Source of the DNA: Aquificaceae bacterium
GTDB lineage: Bacteria; Aquificota; Aquificia; Aquificales; Aquificaceae
Length of the DNA: 64,000 nucleotides
Assembly (NCBI GenBank): GCA_026981975.1
Contig: JALSHV010000015.1
Coordinates: 113,889-177,888, forward strand
Reading direction: 5' to 3'
The notes below the pieces were generated by a model that saw nothing but the letters and a program-made list of their open reading frames with translations, was not told the origin of the DNA and made no database searches. The stretch's first letter is position 1, and each line of letters starts with the position of its first letter. Below, piece by piece: positions 29,144-39,922 of the stretch. A program made the translations under genes and the position numbers.

Positions 29144-29703
29144 GATCCTATACCTCCTTTATTATAATAGTTGCAATTTTCATACCAAAGATAATGGGAG
29201 GAAAGAATCCTGTGTATAATTTCCAGAACTTTACTGTATGGGTTGTCTTCTTTAAGATTTTCCCTCATTTTCTCAACAGCAGGGATAAGACAAAGGTTTA
29301 TCAAATCTCCTTTTTCTTCTTCATTCTCATACAACGGGATAAACTCAAGAACAACGGATATATGATCTGGAAGCTCATTTTCGTTGTAAGAGTAGCCGTA
29401 TGTCTTGTAAGCTTCTTTTAAACCTACCATGAAGTAACTCCTTCTGTAATCCTCACCGAATATATGGTGTCCCACGTAAGGAGGAGCGGGAGGTTGCAAA
29501 TCAAAGGTATAAGTGTAAATATCTTGAAGGCGTTCTAAGCCTTCCTTATTTATAAAAGCTATGAAGTCTTCCATTACGGGAACAAGAGATCTATCAAATT
29601 GTTTTAGTATATCCAAACTTCTGTAGGCGTATTCTTCCGTTTTCTGTGTTGGAAATTGTAATAGCCTTGCCAAAAACTGTAACAGCTCATTTACTTTATC
29701 CAT
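29137..29703 (-). CDS. narJ: Nitrate reductase assembly chaperone NarJ
   Basis: NarJ is the dedicated chaperone that inserts the molybdenum cofactor into NarG; it is not part of the final enzyme. The helical TorD-like profile LARLLQFPTQKTEEYAYRSLDIL and DLQPPAPPYVGHHIFGEDYRRSYFMVGLKEAYK is typical of the family, though divergent. The tracked start at 29706 is a GTG; the ATG at 29703 overlaps the narH TGA and is preferred. It is translationally coupled both to narH and to narI. Confidence 0.9.
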   Translation of the reverse strand: MDKVNELLQFLARLLQFPTQKTEEYAYRSLDILKQFDRSLVPVMEDFIAFINKEGLERLQDIYTYTFDLQPPAPPYVGHHIFGEDYRRSYFMVGLKEAYKTYGYSYNENELPDHISVVLEFIPLYENEEEKGDLINLCLIPAVEKMRENLKEDNPYSKVLEIIHRILSSHYLWYENCNYYNKGGIGSC

Positions 29704-31190
29704 CACATTCCTCTCTGCGGTGGTTTCCTGAAACCAAATCCGACACTTGCCTTTGTGTCGTAAACGTCCGCAGATCTTTCCACGGAAAGCTCTCTGTGGG
29801 AAGGAGGTATAACAAATCTCTCATGGAAGGTAGGTAGAGACATTAGTCTATACATTTCCTCCGCAACTTCTGGTGTGAGTTCCATCTGCTGCATCATTTT
29901 CTTCACTTCCTCTTCTGGAACATCTTTGGCGTTTTGCGCTCTTTTGTAAAGCCTTAAAGCAAGCATTTTCTTAAGAGCGTAGTTTATATGATCTTCATTA
30001 CCCGCAGTGAAGAGATTTGATAGGTATCTTACAGGTATTCTCACACTTTCTGGAGTGCTGAAGAAATCTTTTGCAAGTTCGTATATTTCTCCTTTCCTAA
30101 AAGCCATAATCGGCAGTAAAGGAGGAACATAGAAAACCATTGGCATGGTTCTATACTCAGGGTGTAAGGGAAAAGCTATTTTCCATTCCTTAACGAATTT
30201 GTAAACTGGAGATTTTTGAGCGTATTCTATGACAGATTCATGAATACCGTTTGCCTTAGCTGCTTTTATAACTTCTTCATCAAAGGGATTGAGAATTATA
30301 TCTCTTTGAGCATCTACAAGATCTCTATCAGATTTCTTAGCGGATTCCTCTATCCTGTCAGCATCGTAAAGAATAACTCCCAGATATCTTATTCTTCCTA
30401 CACACGAATGGAAGCAAGCGGGAGCCATTCCTGTTTCAACCCTTGGATAGCAGAGAATGCATTTTTCGGATTTACCCGTATTCCAGTTGAAGTAAACCTT
30501 TTTATAGGGACAACCCGATATACACATTCTCCAAGCTCTGCACTTTTCTTGACTTATCAGAACTATTCCGTCTTCCGCTCTCTTGTATATAGCTCCTGCA
30601 GGACAAGCAGCTACACAACCCGGATTTAAACAGTGATTGCATATTCTCGGCACATAGAAGAAAACCACTCTCTCAAATTCAAAGAGTTTTTGTCTTTCTT
30701 CTTCGGAAAGATTTTTTAAATTCGGATCATTACGAGCATACACGGGTGTTCCACTCAGATCATCGTCCCAGTTGGGACCTGCTTCTATTTCAATAGGTTC
30801 TCCAGTGATCATGGATATGGGACGGGCTACAGGTTGAACGTCCATTTCAGGAGAATTGAACAGATCCTCATACCTGTATGTCCAAGGTTCGTAATAGTCG
30901 TCTATTGTAGGTAAATACGGATTGTAAAAGAGATTTATTAGTCTGCTTACTCTACCGCCAAGCTTTAATCTCAGTTCCCCGTTAGCAAGTTCCCAACCTC
31001 CTTTATACTTTTCCTGATCTTCCCAAAGTGTGGGATACCCTGTTCCCGGTTTTGTTTCAACGTTGTTCCACCAAGCGTATTCCAATCCTTTCCTGTCAGT
31101 CCAAATGTTCTTACAAGCTATACTACAGGTGTGACAACCTATACATTTGTCCAAATGAAAAACAGCAGCTATTTGCGCCCTTACGTCCAT
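29703..31190 (-). CDS. narH: Respiratory nitrate reductase beta subunit, iron-sulfur
   Basis: It transfers electrons from NarI to NarG through four iron-sulfur clusters. Cysteine motifs are all visible: CIGCHTCSIACKN, CNHCLNPGCVAACPAGAIYKR, CRAWRMCISGCPYKKVYFNW (with the Trp that marks the 3Fe-4S site) and CILCYPRVETGMAPACFHSC. The N-terminus AQIAAVFHLDKCIGCHTC lacks a signal peptide, as expected for a cytoplasmic-facing subunit. The length of 495 residues is normal. It follows narG by 10 bp. Confidence 0.96.
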   Translation of the reverse strand: MDVRAQIAAVFHLDKCIGCHTCSIACKNIWTDRKGLEYAWWNNVETKPGTGYPTLWEDQEKYKGGWELANGELRLKLGGRVSRLINLFYNPYLPTIDDYYEPWTYRYEDLFNSPEMDVQPVARPISMITGEPIEIEAGPNWDDDLSGTPVYARNDPNLKNLSEEERQKLFEFERVVFFYVPRICNHCLNPGCVAACPAGAIYKRAEDGIVLISQEKCRAWRMCISGCPYKKVYFNWNTGKSEKCILCYPRVETGMAPACFHSCVGRIRYLGVILYDADRIEESAKKSDRDLVDAQRDIILNPFDEEVIKAAKANGIHESVIEYAQKSPVYKFVKEWKIAFPLHPEYRTMPMVFYVPPLLPIMAFRKGEIYELAKDFFSTPESVRIPVRYLSNLFTAGNEDHINYALKKMLALRLYKRAQNAKDVPEEEVKKMMQQMELTPEVAEEMYRLMSLPTFHERFVIPPSHRELSVERSADVYDTKASVGFGFRKPPQRGM

Positions 31191-31200
31191 AACCCACCTC

Positions 31201-34200
31201 CTACCAAATTACAGGTCCTTCATATTTCCTTATGTAAACATAGGTGTCCCTGTTAACTCCTGTGGGACCCCAGTAGTTCATAGCATAAGTAAACTGTGCG
31301 TATCCACCGAACATAAGAACAGGTTTTAATTTGGTTCTTGTTACACTGTTGTTCATTCCTCCTCTCTTTCCGGTAACTCCTCTTTCTATATTGGTTTTGG
31401 ACAAGGGAATACCTACTGTTCTCTCCACAGCGTGATAGACAATGCAAACCCCTTTTGGTATTCTTGCACTAACTACCGCACGAGCAACGTATACTCCGTT
31501 GTCGTTTACTAACTCTACCCAATCATTGTCATTTATCCCGAGTTCCTTGGCATCTTCTTCACTTAGCCATATAGGTTCCATTCCTCTGGAAAGTGTCAAC
31601 ATACGGTGATTGTCCATATACGTGCTGTGTATATGCCACTTTCCATGAGGGGTTAAATACCTAACCAGTTTTGTCTTTCCTTTTATACTTGTTTTCTTTA
31701 TATCACCGTATTGTTCGGGTGTCGGGTTAGGCTTGTAAGTGGGTAGATTTTCTCCAAAAGCTATATAACCTTCGTGATCCAGATAAAAGTGTTGTCTTCC
31801 TGTAAGAGTTCTCCAAGGAATAAGTTTTGTTACGTTAAGAACATAAGGAGAATAAGGCTTACCGTTTGTCATATCTCCAGACCATACAGGAGAGGTAAGA
31901 AGTCTTCTAGGTTGGGAAACTAAGTCATCAAAGGTATAGCGAACATCTCTACTCTCTTCCGCTAAATCTGTAAGCTTAAGTCCTACTTTTTCCTCTTCAG
32001 CCTTAAATGCTCTGTAAGCCATCTCACCGCAAGTCTCCGGAGCGGTTGCAAGCAGTAAGTTTGCCGCATCTACAGCGTCTCTAAGAGAGGGATACTTTTG
32101 ACCGTTCCATTCAACAGGATTTTTCTGGGCTAACTCTTCCCATACATCTTCTATTGAATACTTAATACCGTGTCCCGCCAGTTCTTTAACGGGACCAAAG
32201 GAAATAAACTTGTTGTAAAGATTTACGTAATCCCTTTCAACAACCACCAACTTAGGCATCGTTTTACCGGGAATAGGCTCACATTCTCCCTTAGCCCAAT
32301 CTTTTATAGTGGGTTGTGCCAGTTCATCTGGTGTGTCATGAGCCAAGGGTGCTGCTACTATGTCTTTAACAGGTTCCGGTAGGTGAGTTTTAGCAAGTTC
32401 ACTGATTTTCTTTGCCAAGGACTTGAAAATATCCCAATCGGGTTTTGCTTCCCAAGAAGGTGGAACAGCAGCTCCCAAAGGATGTATGTAAGAGTGAAGA
32501 TCTGTGGAATTCAAGTCGTTCTTCTCATACCAAAAGGCAGTGGGAAGGACTATATCGGAGTAAAGAGCTGAAGTATCCATTCTGAAGTTGATATCTACCA
32601 CCAGATCCATCTTTCCTTCCGGTGCAGGATCTCTCCATACGACTTCCTTAACTTTTCCCTTAGCTACTTCTTCCGCTATTGCTGCTGAATGTGTTCCGAG
32701 ATAGTGTTTCAAGAAAAATTCATGACCTTTTGCACTGGTTCCTATTGCATTTCCCCTCCATATAACCCATATACGGGGCCAATTCTCAGGAGCATCTGGA
32801 TCTTCTACGGTAAATCTTATGTTCTTTTCTTTTAACTGTCTTACTACATACTGAATAATTTCTTCATTAGTCTTCGCACCGTTTTGCTGGGCTTCCTTTG
32901 CCAACTCTATAGAGCTTTTGTTAAACTGGGGATACCAAGGTAGCCAGCCTAGTCTTACTGCCTTTGCCTGTATATCTATTGCATGACCTTTGTTGAGTTC
33001 GCTGTCCTGAGGAGTGGTGTGGTATTTTGTAAATTCGTCATCGTATCTCCACTGACAGGAGTGAACGTAGTGCCATGAAGGGCCATTCTGCTGTCGTGGT
33101 GGTTTTACCCAATCAAGAGCAAAAGCTATAGTAGCCCACGGGATCATAGGTGCTAATTTTTCCTGACCTACATAGTGATTGTGTCCTCCTCCTTGAGTTC
33201 CTACACAACCCGTAAGCATGAGGGTTACTATTTGAGATCTGTAAAGAAGGTTGTTGTGATACCAGTGATTCAATCCGGGACCCACAATTATCATACATCT
33301 TCCTTGAGTTTTCTCTGCGGTTGTAGCCCACTCACGAGCAAATTGGATACAGGTATCCTTAGAAATACCACTTCTTTTCTCCTGCCAAGCGGGAGTAAAG
33401 GGGAGATCTTCATCGTAACTTCTGGGATACTCACCGGGAAGACCTCTGTCAACTCCAAATTGAGCCATGAGAAGATCGTAAACAGTAGCCACCGCTAATT
33501 TCTGCCCGTCTGTAGTCTCTACGTATTTAACAGGAACTCCTCTCCTTAGAGTTCTTCCACCCGCAAAGTCATAGAAGCTCACTTCAAGAACTTCATCTGC
33601 GTTATCTATGAAGGTAAGAACCGGATCTATATCAGATCCGTCTAAACCGTCTTTCATCTGTAAATTCCATTTACCTTTTTCTTTTCCCCACCTGAAACCT
33701 AAGGTTCCGTTAGGCATCTTAGGTGAGTCAGTGGAGGAGTCCCACACCAACAGCTTCCAGTCACCGTTCTCAACGTCTTTATACTTTTCTATCCTGTTAG
33801 CTCTTAGGTATCTGCCCGGTTTTATTTCACCGTTTTTCTGATCCAAAACTATTAAAAAAGGAGAATCCGTGTATTTTTTGACATACTCTATGAAATAGGG
33901 TGTTTGTCTCTCATAATGGTATTCCTTCAGAACTACGTGATTTACAGCCATCCAAAAGGCACCGTCCTCACCGGGTTTTATAGGAATCCACCAGTCAGCG
34001 TATTTGGAAACTTGACTGAAATCCGGAGAGAAAACAACCAACTTTGTGCCGTTATTCTTAGCTTCAGCTACGTAATGAACATCAGGGGTTCTTGTCATAT
34101 TCAAATTAGATCCAGAGATTGCTATAAAGGCACTTTCATACCAATTGGCACTTTCACACACATCTGTTTGTTCTCCCCATATTTCTGGGTGAGAAGGAGG

Positions 34201-34821
34201 TAAATCACAATACCAGTCGTAGAAGCTCAACATCGCACCGCCCAGTAAGGAGAAAAACCTTGAACCTCCCGCAAAACTGAACATGGACATGGCGGGAATG
34301 GGTGAAAATCCGAAAATTCTATCGGGTCCATACTTTTTAATGGTGTAAATCATGGCAGAAGCTATAATTTCAAGAACCTCATCCCAAGAAGATCTCCTAA
34401 AACCTCCTTTGCCTCTTGCCCACTGATAAGCTTTCCTTTTTTCCGGATCTTCAACAATACTTGCCCATGCTTTTACAGGATCTCCTTGTTCCTGTTTGGC
34501 TTTTCTCCAAAAATCCAAAAGCTTACCTCTAACATACGGATACTTCACTCTTATAGGACTGTAAACATACCAAGAAGCGGAAATACCTCTTTGACAACCT
34601 CTTGGTTCATAAGGCGGAATGTCTTTGTTAAATATGGGATAGTCAAGCATCTGGAGTTCCCAAGTAATAAGACCGTCCTTTACGTGAACCCCCCAACTGC
34701 AACCCCCCGTGCAGTTAACACCGTGAGTGCTTCTGACAACCCTGTCATGTTGCCACCTGTTTCTGTAAAATTCTTCCCATTCTCTTGCTTTTGGATCAAT
34801 TATGTCTTTAATCCAACTCAT
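31201..34821 (-). CDS. narG: Respiratory nitrate reductase alpha subunit, molybdopterin
   Basis: NarG is the catalytic subunit that reduces nitrate to nitrite with bis-MGD molybdenum. The N-terminal [22 protein letters not shown] carries the His-Cys3 FS0 cluster site. [25 protein letters not shown] surrounds the molybdenum-ligating aspartate. At 1206 residues it is of normal length. No twin-arginine signal precedes the RNRWQHD segment, so the enzyme faces the cytoplasm as in E. coli NarG, unlike the outward-facing archaeal type. A strong ribosome binding site (AAGGAGGTGG) precedes it. moaA and moaE in the window would supply the cofactor. Confidence 0.97.
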   Translation of the reverse strand: MSWIKDIIDPKAREWEEFYRNRWQHDRVVRSTHGVNCTGGCSWGVHVKDGLITWELQMLDYPIFNKDIPPYEPRGCQRGISASWYVYSPIRVKYPYVRGKLLDFWRKAKQEQGDPVKAWASIVEDPEKRKAYQWARGKGGFRRSSWDEVLEIIASAMIYTIKKYGPDRIFGFSPIPAMSMFSFAGGSRFFSLLGGAMLSFYDWYCDLPPSHPEIWGEQTDVCESANWYESAFIAISGSNLNMTRTPDVHYVAEAKNNGTKLVVFSPDFSQVSKYADWWIPIKPGEDGAFWMAVNHVVLKEYHYERQTPYFIEYVKKYTDSPFLIVLDQKNGEIKPGRYLRANRIEKYKDVENGDWKLLVWDSSTDSPKMPNGTLGFRWGKEKGKWNLQMKDGLDGSDIDPVLTFIDNADEVLEVSFYDFAGGRTLRRGVPVKYVETTDGQKLAVATVYDLLMAQFGVDRGLPGEYPRSYDEDLPFTPAWQEKRSGISKDTCIQFAREWATTAEKTQGRCMIIVGPGLNHWYHNNLLYRSQIVTLMLTGCVGTQGGGHNHYVGQEKLAPMIPWATIAFALDWVKPPRQQNGPSWHYVHSCQWRYDDEFTKYHTTPQDSELNKGHAIDIQAKAVRLGWLPWYPQFNKSSIELAKEAQQNGAKTNEEIIQYVVRQLKEKNIRFTVEDPDAPENWPRIWVIWRGNAIGTSAKGHEFFLKHYLGTHSAAIAEEVAKGKVKEVVWRDPAPEGKMDLVVDINFRMDTSALYSDIVLPTAFWYEKNDLNSTDLHSYIHPLGAAVPPSWEAKPDWDIFKSLAKKISELAKTHLPEPVKDIVAAPLAHDTPDELAQPTIKDWAKGECEPIPGKTMPKLVVVERDYVNLYNKFISFGPVKELAGHGIKYSIEDVWEELAQKNPVEWNGQKYPSLRDAVDAANLLLATAPETCGEMAYRAFKAEEEKVGLKLTDLAEESRDVRYTFDDLVSQPRRLLTSPVWSGDMTNGKPYSPYVLNVTKLIPWRTLTGRQHFYLDHEGYIAFGENLPTYKPNPTPEQYGDIKKTSIKGKTKLVRYLTPHGKWHIHSTYMDNHRMLTLSRGMEPIWLSEEDAKELGINDNDWVELVNDNGVYVARAVVSARIPKGVCIVYHAVERTVGIPLSKTNIERGVTGKRGGMNNSVTRTKLKPVLMFGGYAQFTYAMNYWGPTGVNRDTYVYIRKYEGPVIW

Positions 34822-34841
34822 AAACCCACCTCCTTCTTACA

Positions 34842-35321
34842 TTAATAGCGGGAAGACTCTACGAGTTTTCTCCTTACAGATTTGAGTCTTCCACCCCATA
34901 CAACTTGACTTATAAAAACAAGTCCCAAAAAGCCTCCGAAGGCAAAAAAGAAATATCCCACGGGAAATCTGCCTGTTTCCCTGCCTTCCTGTGCTGCCTT
35001 TTCAAAAAAGGCAGTAAGATGGGATATTTCCTCTTCTGTAAGGTTTGCATCTCTGTATACAGGAGTCATTGTAGGAAAGGCTGTTGATCCTTGGAGAACA
35101 GCTTTAAGTCCATCAGCTCCGCCGTAGCGCGTGAAAACCTTCGTCAAGTCAGGACCTAAGGTTCCGCCCGATCCGTCAACCCTGTGGCACGCCATGCACT
35201 GTAATCCTCCATTGCTGAAGCTTATTTCTCCGTAAAAAAGCTTTTTCCCCTTTTCCGGATCTCCTGCGCTGGAAGGAGATATTGAGATCAGGAATAAGAG
35301 GAATGTAAGTAAATACTTCAT
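34842..35321 (-). CDS. Membrane-anchored cytochrome c, first gene of the nar operon
   Basis: A signal peptide (MKYLLTFLLFLISISPSSAG) is followed by a class I cytochrome c domain with CMACHRVDGSGGTLGPDL and a methionine region FPTMTPVYRDANLTEEEISHLTAFF. A C-terminal membrane helix (about 124-144) anchors it. It starts after a strong ribosome binding site (AAGGAGGTGGGG) and lies 20 bp before narG. It may exchange electrons between NarI or a quinol enzyme and the downstream nitrogen-oxide reductases; this is inference from position. It has only one heme, so it is not the multi-heme NarC of Thermus type. Confidence 0.86.
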   Translation of the reverse strand: MKYLLTFLLFLISISPSSAGDPEKGKKLFYGEISFSNGGLQCMACHRVDGSGGTLGPDLTKVFTRYGGADGLKAVLQGSTAFPTMTPVYRDANLTEEEISHLTAFFEKAAQEGRETGRFPVGYFFFAFGGFLGLVFISQVVWGGRLKSVRRKLVESSRY

Positions 35322-35343
35322 AACCCCACCTCCTTGGAAAAAT

Positions 35344-35372
35344 ATTTTTAGAAATTATCATGAATTTGTCAA
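35344..35372 (-). promoter_or_regulatory. Probable promoter of the cytochrome c-narGHJIK operon
   Basis: On the minus strand a perfect -35 TTGACA (35367-35372) is followed by AT-rich sequence with TAAAAA or AAAAAT at a 16 to 17-bp spacing, upstream of the cytochrome gene. A clear FNR/NNR-type dyad (TTGAT-N4-ATCAA) is not visible. Confidence 0.5.
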
Positions 35373-35396
35373 GTTTTTAAGAAGTTAATTAGTTCA

Positions 35397-36614
35397 TTAA
35401 GTCCTGAATTCTTGTTTCTTTTTCTTCAAAAGTCCTTTTATCTTCAAAGGTAGTCCCCACACTTTTGTAAACAGTTCACCCGCCTTGTGGTCAAAAGTGT
35501 CCTTTTCTGAATACGTTGCAAGATCCTCCAAGTAAAGGGATTTATCTGATCTCCTGCCTATTACAGAGACGGAACCTTTAAAGAGTTTTAACCTAACTTC
35601 ACCCGTTACGGATTCTGCTAAGGTAGCGGTGAAAGCATCAAGAGCTTCCCTTAAAGGTGAAAACCACAATCCTTCATAGACTAATTTTGCATACTCATGA
35701 GGTATATGGTTAATAAAGTAGTGAAAAGTAAAACGATCCGTCACTAAGGAAAGAAGATCTCTATAGGCTTCGTATAAAACAGTAGCTGCCGGGGCTTCGT
35801 ATACTTCTCTGCTCTTTATACCCACTAACCTGTTTTCCACTATATCTATACGCCCTACGCCGTGCTTACCTGCAAGTGTGTTCAATTCCATTATAAGTTG
35901 ACTAAGTAGGTTGTATTTTCGTCCGTTTAAAGAAACGGGAATTCCTTTCTCAAATCCCACGGTTAGAATATCGGGTTCATCGGGAGCTTCTTCAGCCGAA
36001 AAAGTTATCTGATACGCATCTTTTGGAGGTTCTGTCCATGGATCTTCAAGAGGACCGCATTCAACTGAAATACCCCAAAGATTCCTGTCTATGGAATAGG
36101 GTTTTTCCTTTTCAACTTTAACGGGTATTCCATGTTTCTTTGCATACTCTATTTGCTCCTCCCTTGCTTTAAACTCCCAGCTTCTCACAGGTGCGAGAAC
36201 TTCAATAGCTGGGTTCAAAGCCCAAACAGATAATTCAAATCTCACTTGATCATTACCTTTTCCTGTAGAACCGTGTGCTACGTAATCGGCTTTAAATTTC
36301 TCAGCGTAATACACGAGTTTTTTTGATATTAGTGGCCTTGAAAGGGAAGCACTTAAAGGATATTTACCTTCATAAAGTGCCAAAGCTCTTAGCACAGGCA
36401 GGCAATAGTCCCTTGCGAACTCTTCTTTAAGATCCTCTACAATAGCTTCTACCGCTCCGGACTGCCTTGCTTTTTTAGGAATTTCTTCAAGTTCCTCTCC
36501 CTGTCCCACATCTGCGGTGTAGGTTATAACTTCATAACCTCTTTCTGTTAACCAACGAACTATAACGGAAGTATCAAGTCCGCCAGAGTAAGCCAGAACC
36601 ACTCTTTTTGCCAT
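35397..36614 (-). CDS. argG: Argininosuccinate synthase
   Basis: It joins citrulline and aspartate with ATP in arginine synthesis. The N-type ATP pyrophosphatase loop VVLAYSGGLDTSVIVRWL is at the N-terminus; YVAHGSTGKGNDQVRFEL, LAPVRSWEF, and WGISVECGPLEDPW follow in the right order. The length of 405 residues is typical. It is monocistronic and divergent from ilvC, with 80 bp between. No good ribosome binding site precedes the ATG. Confidence 0.97.
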   Translation of the reverse strand: MAKRVVLAYSGGLDTSVIVRWLTERGYEVITYTADVGQGEELEEIPKKARQSGAVEAIVEDLKEEFARDYCLPVLRALALYEGKYPLSASLSRPLISKKLVYYAEKFKADYVAHGSTGKGNDQVRFELSVWALNPAIEVLAPVRSWEFKAREEQIEYAKKHGIPVKVEKEKPYSIDRNLWGISVECGPLEDPWTEPPKDAYQITFSAEEAPDEPDILTVGFEKGIPVSLNGRKYNLLSQLIMELNTLAGKHGVGRIDIVENRLVGIKSREVYEAPAATVLYEAYRDLLSLVTDRFTFHYFINHIPHEYAKLVYEGLWFSPLREALDAFTATLAESVTGEVRLKLFKGSVSVIGRRSDKSLYLEDLATYSEKDTFDHKAGELFTKVWGLPLKIKGLLKKKKQEFRT

Positions 36615-36639
36615 AACAAAGTATTATCTTAACATCTAC

Positions 36640-36668
36640 TTGCAAGCTATAAATTGCTGTAAGATAAT
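36640..36668 (+). promoter_or_regulatory. Promoter of ilvC
   Basis: TTGCAA and GATAAT are separated by 17 bp and lie about 30 bp before the ilvC ATG, with GGAGGT as ribosome binding site in between. Confidence 0.5.
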
Positions 36669-36694
36669 CTCACATAAAGGTTTGGAGGTAAAAA

Positions 36695-37696
36695 ATGGCT
36701 AAGGTGTATTACGACGAAGATGCACCGCTTCAACCTTTAAAGAATAAAAAGGTAGCAATCCTTGGCTACGGAAGCCAAGGACATGCTCATGCACTGAATT
36801 TGAGAGACAGCGGTATAGAAGTAATTATAGGACTCTCTAAGAAAAGTAAATCAAGGGATAGAGCTAAAGCGGAAGGTTTTGAGGTTTTAACTCCTTCCGA
36901 AGCAGTGCAGGTAGCGGATATAATCGTATTTCTTGTCCCCGACACAGTTCAGCCGGAGCTTTACAGAAAGGATATTGAGCCTTTTTTAGATTCCTCAAAA
37001 ACTCTCGCCTTTGCCCATGGATTTAACATTCACTTTAGACAGATAATACCCCCTTCGGAAATAGATGTATTTATGGTAGCTCCAAAGGGACCCGGACATT
37101 TAGTAAGATGGATGTATGAAGAAGGAAAAGGAGTTCCCGCATTAGTTGCTGTTTATCAAGATCCTTCGGGTAAATGTCTTGAGAAAGCCCTTGCCTACGC
37201 GCGGGGTATAGGAGCTACAAGAGCGGGAGTAATAGAGACAACCTTTAAAGAAGAGACGGAAACAGATCTTTTCGGAGAACAAACAGTTCTGTGCGGAGGT
37301 GTAACCGCTCTCATAAAAGCGGGATTTGAAACTTTGGTGGAAGCCGGCTACCAACCTGAAGTTGCTTACTTTGAATGTCTTCACGAACTTAAACTGATAG
37401 TGGATTTAATATATCAATACGGAATAGCGGGTATGCGTTACTCTATATCTGATACTGCAAAATACGGTGATGTTACAAGAGGAGACAGAATTTATTCCCT
37501 TGTAAAACCTTTAATGAAGGATATTCTTGAAGAAATTCAAAGAGGTGAATTCGCAAAAGAATGGGTTCTGGAAAACAAAGCTGGCAGACCTGTATATCAC
37601 GCTCTTTTGGAGAGAGATAGAGAACATCTTATAGAAAAAGTTGGAGAACAGCTCAGAAAAATGATGCCTTGGATAACCGATAAGGAGTTGAAATGA
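36695..37696 (+). CDS. ilvC: Ketol-acid reductoisomerase
   Basis: It catalyses the second step of valine and isoleucine synthesis using NAD(P)H and magnesium. The nucleotide-binding [39 protein letters not shown] and the metal ligand [14 protein letters not shown] are clear. The 333-residue class I length is standard. A ribosome binding site (GGAGGT) precedes the ATG. It overlaps the following transferase gene by 4 bp. Confidence 0.97.
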   Translation: MAKVYYDEDAPLQPLKNKKVAILGYGSQGHAHALNLRDSGIEVIIGLSKKSKSRDRAKAEGFEVLTPSEAVQVADIIVFLVPDTVQPELYRKDIEPFLDSSKTLAFAHGFNIHFRQIIPPSEIDVFMVAPKGPGHLVRWMYEEGKGVPALVAVYQDPSGKCLEKALAYARGIGATRAGVIETTFKEETETDLFGEQTVLCGGVTALIKAGFETLVEAGYQPEVAYFECLHELKLIVDLIYQYGIAGMRYSISDTAKYGDVTRGDRIYSLVKPLMKDILEEIQRGEFAKEWVLENKAGRPVYHALLERDREHLIEKVGEQLRKMMPWITDKELK

Positions 37697-38319
37697 ACCT
37701 TACAAGTAAAAGGGATAATCTGAAAAAACTTTATATTCCTATAGGTCTTGCCATAGCCAGAACTGGTATTCACCCTAATCTTATAACACTTGTATCTCTG
37801 TTCCTTGGAACGATTTCCGCTTACTTCTTTTACGAAGAAAGAGTTTTAACCGCTGTAGGCTTTTTTATACTCTCTGGACTGTTTGACTTAGTGGACGGTG
37901 TGGTGGCAAGGGAAACTGACAGAACTTCCAAATTCGGCGCTGTTTTTGATTGGATAGCCGATAAGTGGGTTGACGGCTTCGTATTGGGAGCTGTAGGGTT
38001 CGCTTACGCTTCACCTTTTGTTGCGGTTACAGCTGTAACTGTTTCTATGCTTCACTCCTTTATAAAGCCTGTAACTTACGCAGAAATAGGGTTTTCACGT
38101 CGTATAAAGGGAAAGATTGAAGATCCTCTTGAAGGTATAGGATTCTTCGGAAGACCTGAAACCCATATAACACTTATAATTTTCGCACTGTTGGAGCGGG
38201 CAGACTTTCCGCTTGGATTGAACTTCGGGATAAAGTTGATAGCTTTTCTCTCCCTTTCTTCTCTTTTGCTGAGAATCGTCTATTTATACAGACACTACGG
38301 AAAGGAGTATGAAGAATGA
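37693..38319 (+). CDS. CDP-alcohol phosphatidyltransferase family protein
   Basis: The signature D-x2-DG-x2-AR-x8-G-x3-D-x3-D is intact ([27 protein letters not shown]), which coordinates the metals and the CDP-alcohol. About six membrane helices follow the family pattern. Such enzymes make phosphatidylglycerol phosphate, phosphatidylinositol phosphate or phosphatidylserine; the acceptor is not evident here. It is coupled to ilvC upstream and to a RibD-like reductase downstream, both by 4-bp overlaps, an arrangement without an obvious pathway logic. Confidence 0.88.
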   Translation: MNLTSKRDNLKKLYIPIGLAIARTGIHPNLITLVSLFLGTISAYFFYEERVLTAVGFFILSGLFDLVDGVVARETDRTSKFGAVFDWIADKWVDGFVLGAVGFAYASPFVAVTAVTVSMLHSFIKPVTYAEIGFSRRIKGKIEDPLEGIGFFGRPETHITLIIFALLERADFPLGLNFGIKLIAFLSLSSLLLRIVYLYRHYGKEYEE

Positions 38320-38981
38320 AAAGACCTTACGTAATCATAGTTTCAGAGGTGAGTATAGACGGGAAACTAACCCTTTACAGAGGGGCTTCCAGTAAAGAAC
38401 TTATGAGTCTTATGGATCAGGAAGCTTACAGGTATTTACACGAAATAAGAGCAAAGGTGGACGGTATTATGGTGGGGTGTGAAACTGTCAGGACAGACAA
38501 TCCGAGCCTAACTGTCAGATATGTAAAAGGGAAAAATCCTATTAGAATAATTCCCTGTTCAACAGCCAATATTCCTCTTGATGCAAATGTTCTGAATACA
38601 GAAGAAGCACCTACTATAGTTGCTGTAACGGAGAAAGCGGATCCGGATAGGATAAAAAATCTGAAAGAGAAGGGAGTTCAAATCCTTACAGCGGGCGATG
38701 AGCTAGTGGACTTTGATCTTCTCCTGCCTGAACTTTACAACAGAGGTATAAAAACTCTTATGGTAGAGGGTGGAGCTTCCATAAATTGGGAGTTCATAAA
38801 ACGCAGAGTTGTAGATGAAATAAGATTGATACATTTACCCGTCATTGTAGGAGGGGAAAATGTTCCTACACTTGTTGGCGGTGAAGGGTTTAAAAAATTG
38901 AAGAATATTCTCTACCTTAGACTAAGAGCGCACTTTATCAGAGGGAAACAGCTTATAACAGAATGGGAAGTTGCACGCTGA
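38316..38981 (+). CDS. RibD C-terminal-type pyrimidine reductase (riboflavin synthesis)
   Basis: The protein corresponds to the stand-alone reductase domain of riboflavin synthesis, with VSEVSIDGKL, VDGIMVGCETVRTDNPSLTVR and LMVEGGASINWEFI. It lacks the deaminase half of bacterial RibD and resembles archaeal and fungal 2,5-diamino-6-ribosylamino-pyrimidinone 5'-phosphate reductases. A separate deaminase would then be needed, or the order of steps may be archaeal. It is translated with the upstream transferase (ATGA). The 3' end abuts the convergent pyrD. Confidence 0.86.
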   Translation: MKRPYVIIVSEVSIDGKLTLYRGASSKELMSLMDQEAYRYLHEIRAKVDGIMVGCETVRTDNPSLTVRYVKGKNPIRIIPCSTANIPLDANVLNTEEAPTIVAVTEKADPDRIKNLKEKGVQILTAGDELVDFDLLLPELYNRGIKTLMVEGGASINWEFIKRRVVDEIRLIHLPVIVGGENVPTLVGGEGFKKLKNILYLRLRAHFIRGKQLITEWEVAR

Positions 38982-39899
38982 TTAACGATGTGCCTTACCA
39001 ATTAAAGTTCTAAAATCTTTTATATTACGTTCCTTCAAAAATTCTTCTAATCCTTCTATGACTTTTAAAGGAGCCAATGGATCGTAGAAGTTAGCTGTTC
39101 CTATTTGAACTGCACTTGCACCTGCGTATATATGTTCAAGAGCATCGTAGGCAGTTGTTATTCCTCCAACACCTATAATGGGTATTGAATCTTTAAATCT
39201 CTCATAAACTTGCCAAATCATTCTGATCGCTATGGGAAGTATGGCAGGTCCTGAAAGACCTCCTGTTCCGCTGGCAAGGGCTGGTTTTTCCCTTTTTAAA
39301 TCTATTCTCATTCCTACAAGAGTATTAATAAGAACAATAGCATCTGCACCGCTTTCCACACATACCTTGGCAAATTCGGTAATATCCGTAACGTTCGGGG
39401 AGAGTTTGACAAGAATCGGTTTTTTAACCTTACTTTTAACTTTCTCCACAAGACTACTAAGAGCTATTAGATCGTGACCGAAAACTATCCCTCCCTTTTT
39501 AACATTAGGACAAGATACGTTAAGTTCGTAGGCTACTATTCTTTCCGCTTCTTCAAGAGCGAGACAAACTTCTACGTATTCTTCTTCCGTTTCACCGAAT
39601 ACGTTGGCTATAAAATTAGTATTCAGAGAGATCATTAAAGGATATATTCTCCTTAAGAATTCCTCCACTCCCGGATTTTGTAAACCTATGGAGTTAAGCA
39701 TACCGCACGGAGTTTCTACAATACGCGGTGGCTCATTGCCCTGCCGAGGTTTTAGAGATATGCCTTTTGTTACTATAGCTCCTAAGCGTGATACATTGTA
39801 AATTTCAACAGCTTCAAGACCGTAGCCGAAAGTCCCACTGGCTACCCAAACAGGATTTTTGAAGTTGATTCCGAAGAGTTCAACGGATAAATTCCCCAT
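38982..39899 (-). CDS. pyrD: Dihydroorotate dehydrogenase, class 1B type
   Basis: It oxidises dihydroorotate to orotate in pyrimidine synthesis with [26 protein letters not shown] with the catalytic cysteine, KLSPNVTDI, and [26 protein letters not shown] are the family motifs. A cysteine rather than a serine as base marks class 1. A pyrK electron-transfer partner is not in the window. The gene is divergent from the ArsA-type ATPase with only 23 bp between start codons. Confidence 0.94.
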   Translation of the reverse strand: MGNLSVELFGINFKNPVWVASGTFGYGLEAVEIYNVSRLGAIVTKGISLKPRQGNEPPRIVETPCGMLNSIGLQNPGVEEFLRRIYPLMISLNTNFIANVFGETEEEYVEVCLALEEAERIVAYELNVSCPNVKKGGIVFGHDLIALSSLVEKVKSKVKKPILVKLSPNVTDITEFAKVCVESGADAIVLINTLVGMRIDLKREKPALASGTGGLSGPAILPIAIRMIWQVYERFKDSIPIIGVGGITTAYDALEHIYAGASAVQIGTANFYDPLAPLKVIEGLEEFLKERNIKDFRTLIGKAHR

Positions 39900-39922
39900 C
39901 TATTTGTTATTTTATAACCTAA

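Noticed and set aside
35341-35380. FNR/NNR-type box at the nar promoter
   Set aside because: The sequence TTGACAAATTCATGA lacks the inverted half-site ATCAA at the right spacing.
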